Positions 25,958 to 33,705 of a stretch of DNA of 64,000 nucleotides are shown here, piece by piece (positions within the stretch are counted from its first letter, which is position 1; each line of letters starts with the position of its first letter). A model generated the notes under the pieces. The model was given only the letters and a program-made list of their open reading frames with translations. It searched no databases and was not told the origin of the DNA. The stretch is taken from contig CAZFXK010000002.1 in NCBI GenBank assembly GCA_964522975.1, forward strand, positions 4,696-68,695, read 5' to 3'. The stretch is from Bacteroides_E sp964522975 (lineage in GTDB: Bacteria; Bacteroidota; Bacteroidia; Bacteroidales; Bacteroidaceae). The position numbers were made by a program, and so were the translations under genes.

Positions 25958-27142
25958 ATGAATATTGAATCTTTACCGATTGAGGTCTATCTGTTTCTTA
26001 TCGTCTCTCTCTTATTTTTAATCCAGCTGTCATACTACAGCCTACTATATAGTCAATTAATACGTATCAGGAAAAAGAGTAAAAAAGGAAAGATTGCGTA
26101 TGAGGAAACTCCTCCTCCATTATCTATCATTATTTCTGCAGAGAACGCAACGGAAAAGCTCAAAAAACAACTTCCGTTATTGCTTGAACAAGAATATCCC
26201 GAATATGAGGTTATTGTAATCAATAATAGCACGGATCCTGCGGAAGTAGAAGCAACGAACGATTTATTGGAAAGATTAAAATCAACATACTCACATCTCT
26301 ATTTCAGTTTCACCCCTGAAAGTGCACGCTATATTAGTCGCAAAAAACTATCACTAACCTTAGGCATTAAAGCCAGTAAATACGACTGGTTAGTCTTTAC
26401 CGAACCTGATTTCTGTCCGGTTAGTAATCAATGGCTACAAAAGATGGCTCGCAACTTTACTGCCTCAACAGACCTCGTTTTAGGTTATGCAGGATATCCC
26501 GAAGAGAAAAGTTTGAAAAACCTTAAAATGATTTATGCCTCTATTTTTGATGCGATTCAACATCTTGGCTCTGCCATTCTAAAACATCCCTATAAAGGTT
26601 ATGGAAAAAACCTGGCCTACAGAAAAGAGGCCTTCTTTAGAAATAAAGGTTATTCTTCCCATCTAAATTTACTCCGAGGAGAAGATGATTTATTTATCAA
26701 TCAAATAGCAACTTCCACTAATACCAGAGTGGAATTATCACCGGAATCCATAGTTAAGTATGAAGCCAATAATCAGTACAACTATTGGAAAAACGAAAGA
26801 CAAAACTATGCTTTATCATCATATTGCTATAAAGGAAGTCACCGTCACATATTAGGTATAGAAGCTTGTTCACGCTTTTTATTCTATCTAACCAGTATTA
26901 TAGGACTTATAATAGCAATAAAATCGCACAACTATTTATGGAGTGTATTTTTTCTGGGACTATTTTGTTTAAGATATCTATTCCAAGGAATTATTCTCAA
27001 TCAAAGTGCACATATCTTAGGTTATAAAAGAAATTTCATTCTGAGCTTACCTCTGTTGGATTTATGGCTTCCTTTACACAACCTAAAGATTAAAATACGA
27101 CTGTTATTCAAAGGAAAAAGAAATTATATGCGAAAAGAATAG
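25958..27142 (+). CDS. Membrane-anchored family 2 glycosyltransferase
   Basis: The chosen start (ATG 25958, MNIESLPIEVYL) gives 394 residues; the frame is open back to 25910, inside the end of the AI-2E gene. An N-terminal transmembrane helix (about 8-32) precedes a GT-A domain. That domain shows PPLSIIISAENA near 52, LEQEYPEYEVIVINN near 75, FTEPDFCPVS near 150 (the DxD-like position) and GEDDLFINQIA near 232. C-terminal helices follow from about 305. The organisation matches glycosyltransferases that work at the inner membrane on lipid-linked or cell-wall glycans. The acceptor is unknown. It converges with the LolE-like permease gene, 28 bases away. Confidence 0.85.
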   Translation: MNIESLPIEVYLFLIVSLLFLIQLSYYSLLYSQLIRIRKKSKKGKIAYEETPPPLSIIISAENATEKLKKQLPLLLEQEYPEYEVIVINNSTDPAEVEATNDLLERLKSTYSHLYFSFTPESARYISRKKLSLTLGIKASKYDWLVFTEPDFCPVSNQWLQKMARNFTASTDLVLGYAGYPEEKSLKNLKMIYASIFDAIQHLGSAILKHPYKGYGKNLAYRKEAFFRNKGYSSHLNLLRGEDDLFINQIATSTNTRVELSPESIVKYEANNQYNYWKNERQNYALSSYCYKGSHRHILGIEACSRFLFYLTSIIGLIIAIKSHNYLWSVFFLGLFCLRYLFQGIILNQSAHILGYKRNFILSLPLLDLWLPLHNLKIKIRLLFKGKRNYMRKE

Positions 27143-27170
27143 TCTTTTTTGCATATAATGATGAATTGAG

Positions 27171-28415
27171 TTACTCAAAACGCATAGAATCGGATGGATT
27201 GACTTTTGAAATAACGAACGAAGGGCCAACCAAGATTGCAACAGCTACAATAAAGGTTACAAAATTCACAAGTAAAAAGAGCTTAAAATCAAAATAAACA
27301 GGAACGGAGTCCATATAATAAGTAGATGGATCTAAAGAGATTAAACCAAACTTATGCTGAACGTAACAAAAACCTAATCCTATTACATTTCCTATTATCA
27401 TTCCTCGGCCAATTAAGAAAATAGATAACCACAGAAAGATTTTTTGAATAGTTACATTTGTTGCACCTAATGCTTTTAAGACACCAATCATTGAAGTCCG
27501 TTCTATAATTAGGATTAGTAATCCTGAAATGACAGTAAATCCGGCCACTCCAATCATTAAAATCAAAATAATCCAAACATTAAAATCTAATAATCCTAAC
27601 CAATCAAAAATTTGCGGATTCAATTGCTCTATGTTTCGTACAAAGTAAATACCGCCTAAAGCATCTTCTTCTGCATCCAATTGATTACCTAAACGATAAG
27701 TAGCTTCCTCTAAATGATCGTAATCAGACAATCTGATTTCAACTCCACTCACTTGATGCTCATCCCACTGATTCAGTCGGTTTACGGTATGGATATCGGT
27801 AAAAAGAAAGAGGTCATCATACATTGTAAGGTTCGTTTCATAAATACCTTTCACAAATAAACGTCTGGCTCTTACATTATCTTTCTGAATAAAATAGAGA
27901 TAAATCTTATCACCAAGTTTGAGGTTCAAACGATCACACAACCGTTTAGAAAGAAGAGCCTGCTCCTTATTCTCCGTATTACTAAAAAGAGGCATCTCGC
28001 CCTCCAATAAATTATGACTTAGAAATTGAAGATCGTATTCCGGACCAACTCCTTTTAGCACAACCCCTTCGAAAGCATCTTCCGTTTTTATCATTCCAAG
28101 CTTAGTTGTATATCGTTGTATATGTTGAACATCTACATCTTCGGATAATACAGTTAAGATGGAATCATCAATTACTATAGGTAGTGTTTCATAAGACTGT
28201 ACCGCATCAAAATTGCTAATTTGGATATGTGATCCGAAACCAATGACTTTCTCTTTTACCTGGCTCTTAAAGCCAATTATTACTGCTAAAGAGACAATCA
28301 TAACAGCTAAACCTATAGCTACACCAAGCATAGCTATAAGAATAGCAGGTCGGGACATTTTAGACTGTCCCTCTCCTTGTTTATATATTCGGTTAGCAAT
28401 AAAAAATTCAAACAA
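27171..28415 (-). CDS. FtsX/LolCE-type ABC transporter permease
   Basis: The 414-residue product begins FEFFIANRIYKQGEGQSKMS, then RPAILIAMLGVAIGLAVMIV, the first transmembrane helix of LolC/LolE-like permeases (about 22-48). A large periplasmic domain (about 50-265) follows, then three helices near 275-300, 320-345 and 375-400, with the family segment GVLKALGATNVTIQKIF. Such proteins extract lipoproteins from the inner membrane or remodel the envelope together with a LolD-type ATPase, which is not in this window. It starts 52 bases after the aminotransferase gene on the same strand and is probably cotranscribed with it. Confidence 0.88.
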   Translation of the reverse strand: MFEFFIANRIYKQGEGQSKMSRPAILIAMLGVAIGLAVMIVSLAVIIGFKSQVKEKVIGFGSHIQISNFDAVQSYETLPIVIDDSILTVLSEDVDVQHIQRYTTKLGMIKTEDAFEGVVLKGVGPEYDLQFLSHNLLEGEMPLFSNTENKEQALLSKRLCDRLNLKLGDKIYLYFIQKDNVRARRLFVKGIYETNLTMYDDLFLFTDIHTVNRLNQWDEHQVSGVEIRLSDYDHLEEATYRLGNQLDAEEDALGGIYFVRNIEQLNPQIFDWLGLLDFNVWIILILMIGVAGFTVISGLLILIIERTSMIGVLKALGATNVTIQKIFLWLSIFLIGRGMIIGNVIGLGFCYVQHKFGLISLDPSTYYMDSVPVYFDFKLFLLVNFVTFIVAVAILVGPSFVISKVNPSDSMRFE

Positions 28416-28467
28416 AATTGTACTTTTTATTTATCAATTGAAGTTAACCCTAGAACGACAATCGGAA

Positions 28468-29667
28468 TTAACGTGTACGTCCTGGATACTGTGCTAAAGC
28501 TTTTTGTAAAACAACCAAAGCACGATTTAAGTCTTCTTTTTTTAGAACATAAGCTATGCGAACTTCATTTTCGCCTACCCCCGGTGTAGTATAGAATCCA
28601 GAAGCCGGTGCCATAAATACCGTTTCTCCCTCATAATTAAATTCTTTTAGGCACCAGGCACAGAATTTATCTGCATTATCTACAGGAAGTTTTGCAACGG
28701 TATAAAAAGCCCCCATAGGTATGGGAGAATAAACACCCGGAATTTTATTCAATCCATCAATTAAACATTTCCTCCGCTCTACATACTCATCATAATTAGC
28801 TTGCATATACTCTTCCGGCGCATCTAAAGAGGCTTCAGCGATAATTTGCCCAATCAAGGGTGGACTTAATCTTGCTTGACAAAATTTCATCACAGCTCCT
28901 CTAACCTCTTCGTTTTTTGTAATTAAAGCACCTATACGGATACCACATTCCGAATATCTTTTAGAAAAGGAATCAATCAACACTACATTATTTTCAATCC
29001 CTTCAAGATGACAAGCAGAGATATAAGGAGATCCGGTATATATAAACTCACGATATACTTCATCAGAAAATAAAAACAAATTGTGATTCTTAACTAAGTC
29101 ACGCAATTGTTCCATTTCTTTCCGAGTATATAAATAGCCCGTGGGATTGTTGGGATTACAAATTAAAACACCTTTGGTTCTTTCATTTATAAGCTTCTCA
29201 AACTCATCCATTGGAGGTAAGGCAAATCCATCTTCTATGGAAGAAGTTAGAGGAACAATCTTAGCTCCTGCAGAGATGGCAAATGCCATATAATTAGCAT
29301 AAGCAGGTTCGGGAACAATAATTTCATCTCCGGGATTTAGGCAAGATAAAAAGGCAAATAACACCGCTTCAGATCCTCCTGTAGTAATTATGATATCATC
29401 GGAGGTTAAATCTATGTCAAAAGACTTATAATAATGAGTTAACTTTTCTCTTAAGCTTAAATAACCGGCACTCGGACTATATTCCAAAATGTTTCGATTG
29501 ATGTTTTTCAATACATCAAGTCCTGCTTGTGGAGTAGGCAAATCTGGCTGCCCAATATTTAAATGATAAACATGTACTCCACGAGCTTTAGCTTTTTCTG
29601 CTAAAGGTGCAAGTTTTCTAATGGGGGAAGCGGGCATCTCAACCCCACGGATAGATATGCTTGGCAT
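28468..29667 (-). CDS. Class I/II PLP-dependent aminotransferase (AspC-like)
   Basis: From the Met at 29667 the product is 399 residues beginning MPSISIRGVEMPASPIRKL. The frame is open to 29742, but that start would lie upstream of the predicted -7 box at 29716-29723. Motifs are HLNIGQPDLPTP near 38, the TGGSEA cofactor loop near 95, NPNNPTG near 170, SDEVYREF near 205 and the PLP lysine in SFSKRYSECGIRIG near 235. The C-terminal Arg is in NEVRIAYV. The substrate is probably an acidic or aromatic amino acid with 2-oxoglutarate, but this is not decidable. A LolE-like permease gene follows. Confidence 0.9.
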   Translation of the reverse strand: MPSISIRGVEMPASPIRKLAPLAEKAKARGVHVYHLNIGQPDLPTPQAGLDVLKNINRNILEYSPSAGYLSLREKLTHYYKSFDIDLTSDDIIITTGGSEAVLFAFLSCLNPGDEIIVPEPAYANYMAFAISAGAKIVPLTSSIEDGFALPPMDEFEKLINERTKGVLICNPNNPTGYLYTRKEMEQLRDLVKNHNLFLFSDEVYREFIYTGSPYISACHLEGIENNVVLIDSFSKRYSECGIRIGALITKNEEVRGAVMKFCQARLSPPLIGQIIAEASLDAPEEYMQANYDEYVERRKCLIDGLNKIPGVYSPIPMGAFYTVAKLPVDNADKFCAWCLKEFNYEGETVFMAPASGFYTTPGVGENEVRIAYVLKKEDLNRALVVLQKALAQYPGRTR

Positions 29668-29715
29668 AAAATATTCTGTTTTATTATAACTATACTTCTT
29701 TTTTTGTATTGCCAA

Positions 29716-29723
29716 CAAAGATA
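29716..29723 (-). promoter_or_regulatory. Predicted -7 box for the aminotransferase operon
   Basis: CAAAGATA reads TATCTTTG on the minus strand, 48 bases upstream of the ATG at 29667 and inside the longer open frame, so it decides the start. Confidence 0.55.
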
Positions 29724-29803
29724 CATAAAAACAACAGTCCAAACCTATTAAAAGAATAAAAACCTTTAGTTGGAAATATGTTTAGATATTAAATAAAAAG
29801 CTA

Positions 29804-29811
29804 TATTTTTG
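29804..29811 (+). promoter_or_regulatory. Predicted -7 box for the FucI-like gene
   Basis: TATTTTTG matches TAnnTTTG exactly. It lies 5 bases before the first ATG of the frame (29817), so either the mRNA is leaderless or translation starts at 29841. Confidence 0.5.
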
Positions 29812-29840
29812 TATGGATGACTAAGCTTAATTCTATTTTT

Positions 29841-30968
29841 ATGACACTTAATATAATAGTCTATTCTAAAGAATCCCAAAATATAAATAAGTTAAACTTA
29901 TTAGAAGATCCTTTACTTAAACAACTTCAGGAATTCGCTAAGCTCATAATAATTCCTGCAAATAAAATTAGTGATGCTAATCAAAATAACCTCAGCTTAC
30001 TTTGGCTCTTAAATAAAGAAGCTGCTCTTTTAATTAAAAGAGATTTTGAAAAGCTTCCCCGCCCCATTTTATTTCTAATGGATGAAAGCAAATATAATTT
30101 ATCCATTTTGCTTGAGACTGTTACTTGGCTAAATACTAACAGCATATATAGTGAGATTCTATATGGGGATATTGGATACATTAAAAATAGGATCCAAAAC
30201 TTAGGACACATCTTAAATACCGGGAACAAATTATTTGATAAGCGTATTGGCATATTAGAATCTCCATCATCTTCATTAATAGCAAGCAATGTAGATTACT
30301 TCTTAACTAAAAGACGTTGGGGCATCAGCTTTATCGACATACCCGTAAAACTGAATCCTACTCCAATTTATACCGAAAATTTCAAAAGAGTAAAAAGAGA
30401 GATACCTGATTCTATCGATTTCTATCCTCCTCTCCGGCAATTTCTTGAAGCTGAAAGATTGAATGCACTTGCAATGGACTTGTTTAAAGTTCCTAAGAAA
30501 CTACACTCTTCATTTATTGCTGCCTGCAATCAGTTAGCCCAAGATCAAATTCCAACCATATACTGTACTGATCCACAGTCCGTTTTCACTATGCTGATAG
30601 CACAATTATTAATTGGCACATTACCTATATTCACACAACCCATTGATGTAGATAGGACTCACAACCAAATAATACTTAGTACATATTCTACGGCTTTCAA
30701 TGATTTAGATAAAAATTTTATTGACTCTAAATTTACTTTGTTAAAGTGTGGGGGATTGTGTTTAGACCAATTTTATCTTTCGACAGGCACATTAACAAAA
30801 GAACCAACAACAACAGACAAACAGCAGACCATTATTACCCTTCAATTAGACAGTCCTATTGACAAACTACTCAAAAAGCCATTGGGCAGCCATTATATGG
30901 TGGTTGAAGGGGATCATAGTGAGATATTTAATGACTTTTTTAGATATAATCGTTGCATTAAAGCTTAA
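29841..30968 (+). CDS. FucI/AraA-like isomerase-fold protein, possibly non-catalytic
   Basis: The product is 375 residues from the ATG at 29841, or 383 from the ATG at 29817 which abuts the -7 box. The middle segment GILESPSSSLIASNVDYFLTKRRWGISFIDIP resembles the characteristic block of fucose-isomerase-like proteins (a GxIGxPSDWLIASxVDY pattern). The C-terminal PLGSHYMVVEGDH resembles their PLGNHHxxxPGxH end. In those enzymes the His near this end and an acidic/His cluster bind the metal. Here that His is Tyr, and the upstream LAHCT-type strand is ILSTYS. Loss of metal ligands suggests a binding or regulatory role rather than isomerisation (inference). It is monocistronic. Confidence 0.55.
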   Translation: MTLNIIVYSKESQNINKLNLLEDPLLKQLQEFAKLIIIPANKISDANQNNLSLLWLLNKEAALLIKRDFEKLPRPILFLMDESKYNLSILLETVTWLNTNSIYSEILYGDIGYIKNRIQNLGHILNTGNKLFDKRIGILESPSSSLIASNVDYFLTKRRWGISFIDIPVKLNPTPIYTENFKRVKREIPDSIDFYPPLRQFLEAERLNALAMDLFKVPKKLHSSFIAACNQLAQDQIPTIYCTDPQSVFTMLIAQLLIGTLPIFTQPIDVDRTHNQIILSTYSTAFNDLDKNFIDSKFTLLKCGGLCLDQFYLSTGTLTKEPTTTDKQQTIITLQLDSPIDKLLKKPLGSHYMVVEGDHSEIFNDFFRYNRCIKA

Positions 30969-31023
30969 CTTTTTTAATCTAAACTAGAAAAAAGGAATAT
31001 TTGTGTGACTAGTCCTAAATAAA

Positions 31024-31064
31024 AAAAAGAGACTCTTTATTTTGTTTTGAAAGAGTCTCTTTTT
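31024..31064. terminator. Bidirectional terminator between the FucI-like and pepA genes
   Basis: AAAGAGACTCTTT and AAAGAGTCTCTTT pair perfectly over 13 bp with an 11-base loop. The stem is flanked by A and T runs on the two sides and lies between convergent genes. Confidence 0.88.
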
Positions 31065-31082
31065 ATAAACTTTATTTTAGAC

Positions 31083-32468
31083 TTAATACGTAGAAAGAAA
31101 GTCGATTAGAGTACGAATTCCTACCCCTGTACCTCCTCTTCCTTTATAATCCTGAGCCTCTTCAAGGAAAGCAGGTCCTGCAATATCCATATGAACATAC
31201 GGATATTTGGCAAAATGCTCTAAGAACTTTCCGGCTGTAATGGTTCCGGCATTCCGTCCACCAACATTCTTCAAATCAGCAACTGTAGATTTAAGTTGAT
31301 CCTTAAAATCCGACCAAAAAGGAAGCTGAACCAAACGCTCGTGTACTTTTTCTCCGGATTTAATTAAATTATCCATGACTTCTTGATTGGCATTTCCCAT
31401 AACACAAGAAGCTTTATTTCCAGCTACAATAAGAGCAGCCCCGGTTAATGTTGCTGCATCTATGATTAACTCAGGCTCATATTGATTGGCATAAGCAATG
31501 GCATCTGCTAAAATCATTCTACCTTCAGCATCTGTATTTAATACCTCTACCGTAGTACCATCATACATTTTTATGATATCTCCCGGAGTATAGGCTTTTT
31601 GTCCCGGCCTGTTATCGGTGGCAGGAATCAAACTTATGATATGTACATTTAATTTATTTAAGGCTGCTGCATATAATGTACCAATCATACAAGCTGCCCC
31701 TCCCATATCACTCTTCATACTATCCATTGAACCTAAAGTGGGCTTTAAGCTTAAACCTCCCGTATCAAAGACGATACCTTTTCCTACTAATACAATTGGC
31801 TTAACATTCACTGCATCTGCCGGCTTATATTCCATTATTGTAAAAGTTGGAGGATCTATAGAACCTTTATTGACAGCTAACAGTCCTCCCATTCCTAACT
31901 TTTCAATCTCCGACTTATCTAACACTTTCACTTCAAATCCCGCCTCTTTTCCTAATATCCGGACTTCGGCTGATAGCTTTTCTGCATTTAGATAACATAC
32001 CGGCTCATTTACCATATCACGAGCCCAATAAACAGCTTTTAGTGTATTATTTAATTTCTCTACTTTTTCTTCAGACAAATCACCATATAAACCAACTTCT
32101 TGAAGAGCATATTTACGATCCTCTTTGTCATTAAAGTATTTTAAAAACTGATAGTTAGCCAGCATAAAGCCTTCAGCTAGAGCTAAGGTAGCTTCACCTT
32201 CTCCTATTATGACAAAATTATCCGCTTTTTTATCCAATTGCTTCCTCACTTTGTAACCGGCTAGACGCATCTTCTCCATATCATCCTGTTCTTGAATGAA
32301 AAAGACATAAGTACTTCCTTTTTTTATAAAGTCATCTTCTTTTTCTGATTCTTGAAAAGATTTTGAAAAAGATTCATGTTCAGCTGATAATGTATTTATT
32401 CTGCCTTTTGAGGGCAAAACATATACTAAGTTCGCATTTTTATCTATCTCTTTTATTTTTTGGATCAT
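31083..32468 (-). CDS. pepA: Leucyl aminopeptidase (M17 family)
   Basis: This cytoplasmic metallo-aminopeptidase releases N-terminal residues from peptides. The 461-residue product has a variable N-terminal domain (about 1-150) and a catalytic domain. In the catalytic domain are GKGIVFDTGGLSLKP near 230 (metal Lys and Asp), KSDMGGAA near 253 and the family signature NTDAEGR near 315 with metal Asp and Glu and the catalytic Arg. GAALIVAG follows. The two-metal site is therefore complete. The gene is followed by a strong terminator and preceded by 246 AT-rich bases without recognisable features before coaW. Confidence 0.94.
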   Translation of the reverse strand: MIQKIKEIDKNANLVYVLPSKGRINTLSAEHESFSKSFQESEKEDDFIKKGSTYVFFIQEQDDMEKMRLAGYKVRKQLDKKADNFVIIGEGEATLALAEGFMLANYQFLKYFNDKEDRKYALQEVGLYGDLSEEKVEKLNNTLKAVYWARDMVNEPVCYLNAEKLSAEVRILGKEAGFEVKVLDKSEIEKLGMGGLLAVNKGSIDPPTFTIMEYKPADAVNVKPIVLVGKGIVFDTGGLSLKPTLGSMDSMKSDMGGAACMIGTLYAAALNKLNVHIISLIPATDNRPGQKAYTPGDIIKMYDGTTVEVLNTDAEGRMILADAIAYANQYEPELIIDAATLTGAALIVAGNKASCVMGNANQEVMDNLIKSGEKVHERLVQLPFWSDFKDQLKSTVADLKNVGGRNAGTITAGKFLEHFAKYPYVHMDIAGPAFLEEAQDYKGRGGTGVGIRTLIDFLSTY

Positions 32469-32714
32469 AGTTCTACTGTTTTTTATTTACATACCATATG
32501 ATAACAACAAAGAATCTTTATTGTTTAAATACAGACTTACTATTCTTTTTATATTTTGTCTCGATGAAATATATGGCAAGTAAAAAACAGAGAAACCAAC
32601 AGTAGAGAAATATCAATTGAATCCAAAAATCTCTTATAAGTAAAAGGTTCCAATAGATTTTCTACCAGGCTTGACACAAATAAAGACTTTAATATTGAAT
32701 GAAGCTCTTAGAGC

Positions 32715-33557
32715 TTATTTTACATCCTTAATCTTAGAATTCTGCTTGTAAGCTAAAGCCGCCCCGATGGCCGTAGTATATTCAGAATATTTTGGGATAA
32801 TAAAATTCACACCATACATATTCTCTATTTTTATAAAGATATCTTTGCACTGAGGCAATTGGGTTAAGTTACCAATTAAAACAAAATCTTTAATAGAGCT
32901 ATTAAGTGAAGATAGAATGGCTGCCTGACCAATAGATCGTAGAACTAAATGTATGATACCTGTTGCTAAATCTTCAGGAGAAGCGTTGCCGTCAACTTTA
33001 CCAAAAATAGAAGCAGTAGCATCTAAAGGGAGACCGGGTAAAGCACTTTTTGATATATCTTGTATCTGTAAATCTATATTCTTCAGCGAACCTTTAGTCG
33101 CTAAATCGGCAATAGTTTGAATATTTTGTGTTTTCAATAATAATCTTGATAGCCCCATAAGCGTACCTCCCCCAATACCTGTACCTCCAACATGTTCTAC
33201 ATGATCTCCTTCAACCTTAACAAAAGATGTTCCTGTCCCCATACTGACAACAATTAAATTCTTAAGTCCGGTAGCATATTTCGCGCCCAATCCATTGGCC
33301 AAGAATTCATCCACTTTTGCAGTAGGAAGACCATAGACAGGACTATTAACATAAGCATTTCCTACTCCGGTAAGTACAATTTTCTCTATGGTCTTGGTAT
33401 CAATACTATTTTCGTATATGTATTTACCAAAAGCGCCAAAAAGTGAGGCCACCGGACTTGATGCTTTTACAAACATAGGTGCTTTAATTTCACCTTTCTC
33501 AAAGCCTATTATTTTAGTAGTACTACCTCCAACATCTATTCCAATCACCACACTCAT
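32715..33557 (-). CDS. coaW: Type II pantothenate kinase
   Basis: This enzyme phosphorylates pantothenate, the first committed step to coenzyme A. The 280-residue product belongs to the ASKHA/acetate-kinase fold. It has the N-terminal phosphate loop VIGIDVGGSTTKIIG near residues 4-18, the GVG turn in LTGVGNAYV near 63, and VVSMGTGTSFVKV near 104. The GGTGIGGGTLMGLSRLL block near 124 is diagnostic for type II kinases. Type II enzymes, as in Staphylococcus and animals, are usually insensitive or weakly sensitive to acetyl-CoA in bacteria. It lies downstream of valS on the same strand, but the valS terminator intervenes. Confidence 0.9.
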   Translation of the reverse strand: MSVVIGIDVGGSTTKIIGFEKGEIKAPMFVKASSPVASLFGAFGKYIYENSIDTKTIEKIVLTGVGNAYVNSPVYGLPTAKVDEFLANGLGAKYATGLKNLIVVSMGTGTSFVKVEGDHVEHVGGTGIGGGTLMGLSRLLLKTQNIQTIADLATKGSLKNIDLQIQDISKSALPGLPLDATASIFGKVDGNASPEDLATGIIHLVLRSIGQAAILSSLNSSIKDFVLIGNLTQLPQCKDIFIKIENMYGVNFIIPKYSEYTTAIGAALAYKQNSKIKDVK

Positions 33558-33672
33558 TTTTATTCAATTATTTTTATGGAATTCATCTTTATAACAAAGA
33601 GAAAACTATTTTTTATTACCATTTAGTGCTTTAATAAAGTCACCCTATAATTATAATTCCTTCAAAGAAAGA

Positions 33673-33700
33673 ATCTCCTTATGAATTAACATAAGGAGAT
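33673..33700. terminator. Hairpin after valS
   Basis: ATCTCCTTATG and CATAAGGAGAT pair perfectly over 11 bp across a 6-base loop, just after the valS stop. The T run on the minus strand is imperfect (TTCTTTCTTTG). Confidence 0.65.
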
Positions 33701-33705
33701 ATAAT

